Shown piece by piece: positions 10,624 through 20,029 of a stretch of DNA of 64,000 nt. The stretch covers positions 1 to 64,000 of the forward strand of contig JAKPEO010000129.1 of the NCBI GenBank assembly GCA_029551925.1, given 5' to 3'. A program made the position numbers and the translations under genes. The notes beneath the pieces are model-generated. The model was not told the DNA's origin, made no database searches, and saw only the letters and a program-made list of their open reading frames with translations. Numbering within the stretch: position 1 is the first letter of the stretch; every line of letters begins with the position of its first letter. This DNA is from a bacterium (GTDB lineage: Bacteria > JAGOBX01).

Positions 10624-11508
10624 ATGAATATAGTATGTTTTGGTATAAATAAACGCGGTGTAGAAATTTTAAAGCATTTAATAGAAAACGGCTATAATGT
10701 AACAGCCGTTGTTTCAGAAGCAAAAAAATCCTGCGAAGAATTTATAAATACATCAAAGCGGTATTCAATACCTGTATTAACTTTTGAAAATATAAATTCA
10801 GATGAAAGTTATAATACTTTAAAAAATCTTAATGCTGATATTTTTTTGATAATAAGTTATAATCAAATATTGAAAGATCTAATTATTAAAATTCCGAAAT
10901 TAGGCGTATTCAATTGTCACGGCGGCAAATTGCCTGAATATCGCGGGTCATCTGTATTAAATTGGCAAATAATCAAGGGCGAGAAAAAGATAGGAATATC
11001 GATAATTAAAGTAGATTGCGGTATAGACAGCGGCGCAATAGCAAAAGAAGCGCAATTTAGAATAAATCTAAATGATGATATTAATTATGTCACAGATAAA
11101 AGTATAGAATTATTTAAAGATTTAGTTATTGATTTATTAAAAGATATAGAAAGTAATAGATTAAAATTAAAAAAGCAAGATGAAAAAAAAGCGCAATATT
11201 ATTGTAAAAGATTACTGGACGAAGGGAAAATAAATTGGCAAAATATGACGGATTTAGAAATACATAATTTAGTGCGAGCATTGACCAAACCTGCTTGCGG
11301 CGGTGCATTTTGTTTTTATAATAACGAAAAAATATTTATTTGGCGCACGGAATTATTAAAAGAAACGATAATATCAACACCCGGCAAAGTTTGTTTAATG
11401 AAAGACTGTAAGCCGATAATAATGGCAAAAAATCGCGGAATTTTAATAGCGGATTATGAATTTAGCGATAGCCAGCAAAAATTACAGAAAAATTTTTTTG
11501 TTTATTAA
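10624..11508 (+). CDS. Formyltransferase family protein, likely sugar N-formyltransferase
   Basis: NCHGGKLPEYRG (catalytic N/H) and CGIDSGAI (D) motifs of the Fmt/ArnA fold; located in glycan locus beside an aminotransferase. Confidence 0.82.
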   Translation: MNIVCFGINKRGVEILKHLIENGYNVTAVVSEAKKSCEEFINTSKRYSIPVLTFENINSDESYNTLKNLNADIFLIISYNQILKDLIIKIPKLGVFNCHGGKLPEYRGSSVLNWQIIKGEKKIGISIIKVDCGIDSGAIAKEAQFRINLNDDINYVTDKSIELFKDLVIDLLKDIESNRLKLKKQDEKKAQYYCKRLLDEGKINWQNMTDLEIHNLVRALTKPACGGAFCFYNNEKIFIWRTELLKETIISTPGKVCLMKDCKPIIMAKNRGILIADYEFSDSQQKLQKNFFVY

Positions 11509-11520
11509 GTAAAATTTTAT

Positions 11521-13419
11521 ATGTGCGGAATATGCGGATTTGCTTTTGATAAATACGATATAGAAAGTAAAAAAAAGATAATCAATAAAATGACCGCAAT
11601 ATGTTCGTATCGCGGTCCTGACGAAGAAAACACCTATATTTCAGACAATATTGCGTTAGGTCATAATAGATTATCGATTATTGATTTATCTGGCGGCAGT
11701 CAGCCGATGGTCGATGCAACTGACAGATTTGTGATTGTTTATAATGGCGAGATATATAATTTTTTAGAGCATCGCGAAAATTTAATCAAAAAGGGCTATA
11801 CATTTAAAACGCGCAGCGATACGGAAGTAATTTTAAATCTTTATAGAGAACACGGAACAGATTGTTTACAATATTTGCGCGGAATGTTTGCATTTGCAAT
11901 TTGGGATAAAGCGGAATGTTCGTTATTTTTAGCGCGTGATAGATTAGGCGTAAAGCCGTTAGTTTATGCTCAAATCAACAATACAATTTATTTTGCTTCG
12001 GAAATAAAGCAATTACTGGAAATTCCAGAATTTAATGAAGAGATAAATTATTCTGCGATAAATTATTATTTGACATTGCAGTATATTCCGTCAAGCATTT
12101 CAATTTTTAAAAATGTGAAGAAATTAAAACCTGGTCATTATTTATATTTCAAAAACAATAACTTAAAAATTGAGCGATACTGGAATTTGAATTTTCAAAA
12201 AAACCATTCTTTAAGTTTTGAAGATTGGTGTCAAAAATTTTTTGATACATTTTCAGAAGCCGCGCATTTGCGATTAATAAGCGATGTACCAGTCGGCGTA
12301 TTTTTATCCGGCGGTATTGATTCAACCTCTACTGTCGCGATATTAAGCAAAGTTTCAACTAAAAAATTAAAAACTTACACAATGGGCTTTGCAAATAAAG
12401 AATTTGATGAAATACAATATGCTCGGCAAATAGCGAAAATGTATGACACAGAACATACGGAAGTTAATATTGAATTAAATGATTATGATTTTATTCCGAA
12501 ACTAATTTGGCATTTAAATGAGCCGCTCGCTGATTCCGCGATATTGCCGAAATATTTTATTTCTCGCGCAGCGCGAGAATATGTGAAAGTCGTAATTTCA
12601 GGAGACGGCGGCGATGAAAGCGCTGTCGGCTATCATAGATATTCTTGGATAAAATTCGCAGAATATTATGATGCGCTTCCAAAATTTTTAAGAAAAAATA
12701 TTATTCAAAATATTAATAATTTATTGCCGTTAGATGAAAATAATATAAATAAAATCTCAAAATTAAAAAAATTCATTAATACATTAAATTTAGAAAAATT
12801 AGATAGATATTTAAGATGGGTCGCATATTTTCCAAATCAAGACAAAGAAAAATTAATTCTAAAAAATTCTATAATTAAAAATGATTATAATGAAATTTAC
12901 GAATATTTTTTTAAAATTTATTCATCGGCAAATGCCGATAATGAAGTGGATAAAATTTTGTATCTTGATACGCATACATATTTGCCTGATGATATATTGA
13001 CTATTACAGATATTGCGAGTATGGCTGTATCATTAGAGATTCGTTCGCCGTATTTGGATTATCAAATGTATGAATTATTTGCGCAGATGCCGATAAAATA
13101 CAAATTCTCAAATTTTACAAAAAAATATTTTTTGAAAAAAGTATTAAAAGATTTGCTGCCGACTGATATATTGACAAAAAAGAAAACAGGTTTTAGTATT
13201 CCGATTTCGCAGTTATTGCGGACAGATTTGAAATATTTAATCAATGACTATTTACTATCAGAAAAATTTTTGAAAAGAAAATTGTTTGATGTAAATTTTG
13301 TAAAATATTTAATAGACGCACATTTATCAAATCGCGCAGATTTCGGTTTTAGATTATGGGCGCTGATAACATTAGAAATTTGGTTTAGAATTTTTGTAGA
13401 TAAAGAGATAAAATTTTAG
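11521..13419 (+). CDS. asnB: Second asparagine synthetase B-type amidotransferase
   Basis: MCGICGFAFD N-terminus; LSGGIDSTSTVAIL PP-loop; VISGDGGDE. Confidence 0.9.
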   Translation: MCGICGFAFDKYDIESKKKIINKMTAICSYRGPDEENTYISDNIALGHNRLSIIDLSGGSQPMVDATDRFVIVYNGEIYNFLEHRENLIKKGYTFKTRSDTEVILNLYREHGTDCLQYLRGMFAFAIWDKAECSLFLARDRLGVKPLVYAQINNTIYFASEIKQLLEIPEFNEEINYSAINYYLTLQYIPSSISIFKNVKKLKPGHYLYFKNNNLKIERYWNLNFQKNHSLSFEDWCQKFFDTFSEAAHLRLISDVPVGVFLSGGIDSTSTVAILSKVSTKKLKTYTMGFANKEFDEIQYARQIAKMYDTEHTEVNIELNDYDFIPKLIWHLNEPLADSAILPKYFISRAAREYVKVVISGDGGDESAVGYHRYSWIKFAEYYDALPKFLRKNIIQNINNLLPLDENNINKISKLKKFINTLNLEKLDRYLRWVAYFPNQDKEKLILKNSIIKNDYNEIYEYFFKIYSSANADNEVDKILYLDTHTYLPDDILTITDIASMAVSLEIRSPYLDYQMYELFAQMPIKYKFSNFTKKYFLKKVLKDLLPTDILTKKKTGFSIPISQLLRTDLKYLINDYLLSEKFLKRKLFDVNFVKYLIDAHLSNRADFGFRLWALITLEIWFRIFVDKEIKF

Positions 13420-13422
13420 ATT

Positions 13423-14238
13423 ATGAAAAAAGAACCATTAGTATCAATTGTAATGACTGCATATAATGTAGCTGATAAAATTACAGAAACGCTTGATGCG
13501 ATATTAATGCAAGATTACAAAAATTTTGAGTTATTAATTTCAGACGACGGATCAACTGATGCCACTGCAAAAATTATTCAGGACTATCAAAAAAAAGACG
13601 AGCGCATAAAAATATTTTTATGCGAGCATCAAGGCCGCGCAAAAATTTTAAATTTTACTATTAAGCAAGCGCGCGGCGAATATATCGCGATAAACGATGC
13701 TGATGATTTGCCGGCAAAAGATAAATTTGTCAAGCAGATAAATTTTTTAGAGCAAAATAAAGATTACGGTATGATTGGCTCGCAGGGCTATTTGCTGTAT
13801 GTAGAAACAGGCAATATAAGAAATTTTGATAAGCCGTTGAGTTATGAAGAAATTTATGAATATTTGATAATTGAAAATCCGTTTATACACAGCGCTGTAA
13901 TTTTTAGAAAAGAAGTATTTGATAAAATAGGATATTATAATGAGTATTTTACAAAATTAGGAATTGAATATGAATTGTGGAGCAGAGTATTAAAGCATTA
14001 TAAAGTTTGTAATTTAGAAGACAGGTTATTATATTATAAAGTGCATAATAATAATGTTTACCGCAAACGCAATTGTTTTATTATATTCAAGCATCAATTT
14101 TTGATGCGAATATTGATATTTAAAAGATTGCAATATCCGCTGTATAAAGCATTTTATATTCTGTATATTCCGCTGAAATATTTTTTGTTGGATTTTATAA
14201 AAAAATACATTTTTTTGAATAAGATACGGACAAAATGA
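13423..14238 (+). CDS. Family 2 glycosyltransferase (GT-A)
   Basis: VSIVMTAYNVADKI, ISDDGSTDAT, INDADD. Confidence 0.9.
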   Translation: MKKEPLVSIVMTAYNVADKITETLDAILMQDYKNFELLISDDGSTDATAKIIQDYQKKDERIKIFLCEHQGRAKILNFTIKQARGEYIAINDADDLPAKDKFVKQINFLEQNKDYGMIGSQGYLLYVETGNIRNFDKPLSYEEIYEYLIIENPFIHSAVIFRKEVFDKIGYYNEYFTKLGIEYELWSRVLKHYKVCNLEDRLLYYKVHNNNVYRKRNCFIIFKHQFLMRILIFKRLQYPLYKAFYILYIPLKYFLLDFIKKYIFLNKIRTK

Positions 14239-15341
14239 ACGATATATTTTTTTTAGATGAATCTTCCATAAAAACAAAATTAAAAAATGTATGCGATAGC
14301 GATATAATAAAAATATTAAAAAAAACCGCAAATTTTACAATAGATGATTTTATTGCGTTAATTTCAGAACCAGCGGAAAAATATTTAGAAGAATTAGCGC
14401 AGAAAGCATTATCAATAAAAATCCAAAGATTCGGTAAGACAATAAAATTTTATTGTCCGCTATATGTGTCAAACAAATGTATAAATAATTGTTTGTATTG
14501 CGGATTTAAAGCGACAAATTTTGCGCGCCGTAAAACATTAAATTTTGCTGAAATCGAAAGCGAAGCATTAAAAATAAAAGAATTTGGTTTTGACAATATA
14601 TTGATAGTTTCAGGCGAGCAACCAGATGAAATCACAATGGATTATTTATTAAAAACCATAGAGATTTTAATAAAATATTTTTCGTATATTGGCATTGAGA
14701 TATATCCATTAAGCGAAAGCGAATATAAGGCACTTTCTAATGCTGGCGTAGATGGTCTGACATTGTATCAAGAAACATATAATTTAGAGATTTATAAGGA
14801 GATGCATAAATACAGTCAAAAGCAAAATTTTAATTATAGATTAGCGGCGATAGAAAATGGCGCAAAAGCTGGAATAAAGGAATTAACGCTCGGAATATTA
14901 TTGGGTTTATACGATTGGCGTATAGATTCGGTATTTTTAGCGCAGCATGCGAAATATTTAATAAAAAAATATTGGCGCAGCCATATAAATATTTCGTTTC
15001 CGCGCATAAGACCGTCAGTTTCTGATTTTCAGCCGCGTTATCCTGTGAGCGATAAAAATTTGGCGCAATTAATTATTGCACTGCGCATTGTATTTCAAGA
15101 TGCAGGACTGAATTTATCGACGCGTGAGCCGGCTGCGCTTCGCGATAATTTAGTTAATTTAGGAATTACACATTTAAGCGCCGGCTCAAAAACTAATCCA
15201 GGTGGCTATAATATAAATGACCGGACCGAAGAACAATTTAAAATTTCCGATGAACGCAGCCCATATGAAATTGCAGATACTTTAAAATCCAAAAATATAG
15301 ATGTTGTTTGGAAAGATTGGGATAAATATTTAAAAATTTGA
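14235..15341 (+). CDS. thiH: 2-iminoacetate synthase ThiH (radical SAM)
   Basis: CINNCLYCGF (CX3CX2C), LSTREPAALRDNLVNLGITHLSAGSKTNPGGY; ATGA overlap with preceding GT2. Confidence 0.87.
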   Translation: MNDIFFLDESSIKTKLKNVCDSDIIKILKKTANFTIDDFIALISEPAEKYLEELAQKALSIKIQRFGKTIKFYCPLYVSNKCINNCLYCGFKATNFARRKTLNFAEIESEALKIKEFGFDNILIVSGEQPDEITMDYLLKTIEILIKYFSYIGIEIYPLSESEYKALSNAGVDGLTLYQETYNLEIYKEMHKYSQKQNFNYRLAAIENGAKAGIKELTLGILLGLYDWRIDSVFLAQHAKYLIKKYWRSHINISFPRIRPSVSDFQPRYPVSDKNLAQLIIALRIVFQDAGLNLSTREPAALRDNLVNLGITHLSAGSKTNPGGYNINDRTEEQFKISDERSPYEIADTLKSKNIDVVWKDWDKYLKI

Positions 15342-15430
15342 AATTTTATTTTATTTTTTATTTTGTTGTTATATAATAAAAGAGTTGTGCGCATCATTGC
15401 TGCTTTTATTAATAAATTTTTGGAGGCGTT

Positions 15431-16336
15431 ATGATGTTTCCAGCCAAGCCATTTATTTTTTTGTTTGTATTTTTATTTTCAATTACAAATTTATTTGCCG
15501 CTGATGAAGGCGGGTTATCAGCAGCTTTTTTGAATTATTGCAATTCAGTAAGAAATTATTCATTAGGCAGAACCGGTATTACACAATATGCGGATCCATC
15601 ATCTTCATTAGAAAATTCAGCGCTTTTGACTAAATCCAAAAGATCAGTGTATTTAATGTATACTCAGCCATTTAGTAATTTCGATGATTTGAAATATCAA
15701 ACAGCATATTTCAACGCTAAAATATCTGAACAAGTAGGACTGGGCTTAGGGTTCAGTATGTTGAATGCTGACAATATAGAATATCGCAATTCATCAGGCG
15801 TTTTATTGGGCTACTACAACAGCAGCAGTTCGTATTATTCATTAGGCGCAGGATTAAATTTGAATGATGCATTGAATTTCGGCGCGAGTATGCGATATAT
15901 CAAAGAAAAAATACAGAGCAGAGATAGAACGGCAATGACATTAACAGCAGGGCTGAATTATGAAATTATAGAAGAATTAAGCGCAGCGTTAATTATTGAT
16001 AATATCATAAAAATCAAAAATGATTATAAATTTGACCAAGAGCGCGAGAATATTCCTTTAAAAATAACAGGCGAAGCCGGCTATAAAATATTAGATAATT
16101 TTTTAGTTAATGCGCAGCTGGAATTTAAAGAATATCAAGATTCAATAAAATTCGCTGTCGGAACGGAATACGGCATTACAAAAAATTTTTTAATACGCAG
16201 CGGCTATAATACTCGATTTAAAGAATGGTCTGCTGGATTAGGAATAAATATTGATATTGGCAATTTTGATTACGGCTTCGGCAAAATTTCAGAATTGGGT
16301 AATACCCATAGATTTTCATTGACATTTATCTTTTAA
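15431..16336 (+). CDS. PorV/UPF0164-like outer-membrane beta-barrel
   Basis: Signal peptide; NYSLGRTGITQYADPSSSLENSALL; barrel-like strands ending in aromatic FSLTFIF; GGAGG RBS. Confidence 0.65.
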   Translation: MMFPAKPFIFLFVFLFSITNLFAADEGGLSAAFLNYCNSVRNYSLGRTGITQYADPSSSLENSALLTKSKRSVYLMYTQPFSNFDDLKYQTAYFNAKISEQVGLGLGFSMLNADNIEYRNSSGVLLGYYNSSSSYYSLGAGLNLNDALNFGASMRYIKEKIQSRDRTAMTLTAGLNYEIIEELSAALIIDNIIKIKNDYKFDQERENIPLKITGEAGYKILDNFLVNAQLEFKEYQDSIKFAVGTEYGITKNFLIRSGYNTRFKEWSAGLGINIDIGNFDYGFGKISELGNTHRFSLTFIF

Positions 16337-16354
16337 TAAAAATAAGGTGATATT

Positions 16355-18376
16355 ATGAAAAAAATAAGTTTTATATTATTTTTGATTTTTTTAACAAGTT
16401 TGCAATTACTGGCGAACGGCAAAATAGTTGAAATCGATGGCAATGTATCTATTCAGCGTGCAAATACAAATGAATGGCTGCCGGCAAAAATAAATATGGA
16501 AGTTAATAATACAGATAGAATACGGACATTATTCGCGTCATCTGCTATTATAAAATTGTCAGACGGCAGCAATATAACAGTAGCGGAAAATACAGTTTTA
16601 GATTTATCGTCAATTGCAGATAAAAAAAATATAAATGTTAAAGTAGTATTTGGCGGATTAAAAGCGAATGTTATGAAAAAAGATTTAAAAGAGCGTGCAG
16701 AATTCAGAGTTAGCACGCCTACGGCAGTAGCGGGCGTGCGCGGCACAGAATTTGATGTTTTAGAAAATGCGCGGGGCGGTGCAAAATTTTTAGTTGTTGA
16801 CGGTGCGATTGAAGTTCAATCTAAAAAAGGGAAGATAGAATTAAGCAAAGGCGAAAAAATAGAAATTTCAGCGGACGGTGATTTGGGAAAAATCGAAAAA
16901 GCTGAAGAAAAAGAATCGCTTGTTGTATTAACTGATATGATAAAAGAAAAAGTAATTGAACTTAAAGAAACGCTAATACAAGAAGAAAAGAAATTAATTG
17001 AAGAAGGAAAAAAAGAAGAACCGGAAAAAGATGTGAAAGATGATACTGCTGTCGAAGAAAAGAAAGCGCCGATTGAAAAACAAGAGCCGAGCGATACTCA
17101 AATATCTCAGCCGCGCGGCGAGTTGCCAGCGTCAGCTGCTGATACGGCAGTTGCCGCTACCGGCAAAGAAAAAGCCGATACAGACGCGGCGAAACCAAAA
17201 GCGCAGGACCAGCAAAAAAAAGAAGATATTAAAGCAGTTTTAACGCCTATAATAACAGAGCCGATAGATAAAACTACGATATATACTAATAGAATAAATA
17301 TCAGAGTCAGCGCAGAACCTAATTATACGATTGTTTTAAAAGTTAATAATTCCGAAGTAGGGCGACAGAACAGCAGAGCGAAGGAAGTAGTATTTTCTAA
17401 TATACAATTGCGCGACGGACAAAATAGAATATCAGTAGTAGGTATTGACCCAAAAGGCGCGACATCATCTGAAGCGGCGATAAATATTAATGTAATAACC
17501 GCAGTATCAGCTCCGCAGATAATATCTCCTGCTGCCGGACAAAATTTTGATAGAGGCCCTGCGCCGACAATAACATTAGCGAGCAGCGAATTTTCCGAAT
17601 GGACAAAAAGAAATCCGATGAATATTACAGGCAGAATTTCATATAAACGCCAAATTACTCTTCCTGAAATAAAAGGGCGCTGGCTGACTGCGCAAGGGCA
17701 GGGCATAGAAGGCGAAATCAGCGCAACGGTTTCAGTTGACGGCGAAGAAGCAGAATATCAAAGCCGAAGCGATGCCAGCGGTAATTTTTCTATTTCCGGC
17801 ATTATGATAAATTTATCCGATGATAAATTTATTACAAAAGTTAATAATGACGATGTTCAAGCGATTGGCGGAAATTTCCAATATTTATGGATAATGGAAC
17901 AAGGCAGAAATAGATTGACAATTGATGCGCAAGAAAAGACGATTAATATTTTAATAAAATTGCGCGGTAAAACTATGTCTGGACTTGAAAGTCCGATAGC
18001 GACTTTTAATTATACATCGACAGGCAAATCAAATTCGTTAGTTAGAGAACAGAATTTAGATTCGCTTGCGCCGGTGATTCAAGTTAATCCGATAGTATCA
18101 GATAATAAGGTTAGAATAACAGTTCGCGAACCAGAACCGACCAGCGGCGTGTATAAAGTAACAGTTGACGGTTTTAACTGCAAGCGCATAGAAGGCGCGG
18201 AAAAAGATTCAGAGCAAGTGTGGGAAGCGAATATACAATTAACAAAACCTAATTTGCCGCCGCCTCCGCCGAATTCGCCGGGCTATCGCAGAACATTAAG
18301 TTTAAAGATAAGAGCAACAGACAGAGCGGAAAATACAACTGAAAAAAATGAAACTATTACAATTTTTTATGAATGA
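16355..18376 (+). CDS. FecR-domain secreted/periplasmic protein with K/E-rich linker and Ig-like C-terminal region
   Basis: Signal peptide; STPTAVAGVRGTEFDV FecR motif; charged linker; later Ig-like repeats. Confidence 0.78.
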   Translation: MKKISFILFLIFLTSLQLLANGKIVEIDGNVSIQRANTNEWLPAKINMEVNNTDRIRTLFASSAIIKLSDGSNITVAENTVLDLSSIADKKNINVKVVFGGLKANVMKKDLKERAEFRVSTPTAVAGVRGTEFDVLENARGGAKFLVVDGAIEVQSKKGKIELSKGEKIEISADGDLGKIEKAEEKESLVVLTDMIKEKVIELKETLIQEEKKLIEEGKKEEPEKDVKDDTAVEEKKAPIEKQEPSDTQISQPRGELPASAADTAVAATGKEKADTDAAKPKAQDQQKKEDIKAVLTPIITEPIDKTTIYTNRINIRVSAEPNYTIVLKVNNSEVGRQNSRAKEVVFSNIQLRDGQNRISVVGIDPKGATSSEAAININVITAVSAPQIISPAAGQNFDRGPAPTITLASSEFSEWTKRNPMNITGRISYKRQITLPEIKGRWLTAQGQGIEGEISATVSVDGEEAEYQSRSDASGNFSISGIMINLSDDKFITKVNNDDVQAIGGNFQYLWIMEQGRNRLTIDAQEKTINILIKLRGKTMSGLESPIATFNYTSTGKSNSLVREQNLDSLAPVIQVNPIVSDNKVRITVREPEPTSGVYKVTVDGFNCKRIEGAEKDSEQVWEANIQLTKPNLPPPPPNSPGYRRTLSLKIRATDRAENTTEKNETITIFYE

Positions 18377-18403
18377 AATTAAAAATATATAAAAGGAAAA
18401 TTT

Positions 18404-19963
18404 ATGGAAAGAAAAATTAAATGTAGTTTTCAAATAATTATTTTTTTAATAATTTTATTTTTTGCAGATAAAAGTCTTCAATCTTTGAATTTGACTGGCA
18501 GTAATGAATTCGGCATAACTTATATAGATATTGACAAGCCGCTGAATAATACTGCTTATAATCGCGGACCTGCATATAATTATAGATTTATGATGACTGG
18601 CAAAATATCAGATTATGATTTTAGCGGTATAGGCAATTTGTTATACACTCAAAAAAAAGATTACAAAAAATTTGAATTTGAAACATTGAGATTAGAATTT
18701 ATCAAGCCGACGCATTCAATGATTTTCGGGCAGGTTTATCCGCAGTTTTCAGAACTAACATTAAACAATCAAAAAATCGAAGGCGCAAATTTAAAAATAT
18801 TTCGCAATAAATGGAATATAGAATTTTTCGGCGGATTATCAAATCAATACGAAAAACTTTCGACTTTAAATCAAACAGCAGAATACACGCAGTATTTGAA
18901 CGGATTGAAAACTGATTATATAGCGAATAGCGATTTGAAAATATCAGCAACAGTATTTTATGCTGAAGACGATAAATCTTCAATAGACACTGGCACGCCA
19001 ATATTAGGTCCTATAAAAAATCGCGTATATGCTATTACTACCGCGATAAATTCAACTGATAAAAAAGGGAATTTAATTATTGACCTTGCCAGATCTGAAT
19101 ACGATAAAGATAAAAAAGATGCAAGCGTATTATTGAAAAAAGACAAAAGCATTTTGACAGTTTTTAAATATGATTTTTTAGAAAATTTGCGGACATCGCT
19201 GCAATATAAAAGAATCGGAAAAGATTATTATACAGCGGGCAATCCGTCATTAAATTCAAGCGAAACAGGATATAAAGGATTTTTTGGGCAATATGAATAC
19301 GCTTTAACTAATACATTATTTTCAGGATATGCCGAAGTATATTCAGAAGATTCATTTGACACATCAGGCATTAAAACAGACTATTGGATTTGGGATAATA
19401 ATATCAAACAGACAATAGACGATAATAATGAAGTGGCATTAGGCACATATTTAAAAAGCAGCGAAAAAGAAGATAATTCGATTGATTCATTGAAAGGAAC
19501 GGTAAAATTGATTTATACAAAAAAAATAAATAAAGCGCGGTTGTCAACTAATATAAATTATTCAAAAACAGACGATAAAACTTTGTCAAATTCAGACAGT
19601 AAAGTAAAAGGAATTTCTACAACTTATTCAAATAGATTTTTAAATAATAATTTGTTTTTATCCGCTTTTGTATTAGCAAATAAAACAGAAATGACAACAG
19701 GCGATTTAAAATTTTTTATGGCAAACCTGAATCTTAATCATAAATTAATGCCAAATAAATTATTAGCGACTGCTAATTTTGGTTTTCAGTTGAACAGCGC
19801 GGCAACTGAATTAACAAGAACATACACAAATAATATTAATTTCAAATATTACTTTTCGTATGAAAAGACAATGGATTTAGAATTAAAAAATGACAGAAAA
19901 TTCGGCGGCGAAACTACTTATAATGTATGGTGCAGCAATATTAGATATACTTTTATTTTTTAA
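18404..19963 (+). CDS. Predicted outer-membrane beta-barrel protein
   Basis: Signal peptide, alternating strand pattern, C-terminal NIRYTFIF. Confidence 0.6.
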   Translation: MERKIKCSFQIIIFLIILFFADKSLQSLNLTGSNEFGITYIDIDKPLNNTAYNRGPAYNYRFMMTGKISDYDFSGIGNLLYTQKKDYKKFEFETLRLEFIKPTHSMIFGQVYPQFSELTLNNQKIEGANLKIFRNKWNIEFFGGLSNQYEKLSTLNQTAEYTQYLNGLKTDYIANSDLKISATVFYAEDDKSSIDTGTPILGPIKNRVYAITTAINSTDKKGNLIIDLARSEYDKDKKDASVLLKKDKSILTVFKYDFLENLRTSLQYKRIGKDYYTAGNPSLNSSETGYKGFFGQYEYALTNTLFSGYAEVYSEDSFDTSGIKTDYWIWDNNIKQTIDDNNEVALGTYLKSSEKEDNSIDSLKGTVKLIYTKKINKARLSTNINYSKTDDKTLSNSDSKVKGISTTYSNRFLNNNLFLSAFVLANKTEMTTGDLKFFMANLNLNHKLMPNKLLATANFGFQLNSAATELTRTYTNNINFKYYFSYEKTMDLELKNDRKFGGETTYNVWCSNIRYTFIF

Positions 19964-20029
19964 TTGACAAATCTTAATAAATCAATTAAATAAATTCTAT
20001 TAATTATTTTTTTTGAAGGTGATTTAATT

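Noticed and set aside
10624-11508. Housekeeping methionyl-tRNA formyltransferase
   Set aside because: Catalytic fold matches but context is a glycan operon without def or other translation genes; left as likely sugar formyltransferase
14235-15341. HydG ([FeFe]-hydrogenase maturase) instead of ThiH
   Set aside because: Lacks the extra C-terminal cysteine cluster domain expected of HydG; C-terminus reads as ThiH (SAGSKTNPGGY)
17040-17243. 67-aa Lys/Arg-rich ORF (KKRKRRLKNKS...)
   Set aside because: Alternate frame of the K/E-rich linker in the FecR-domain gene, not an independent basic protein
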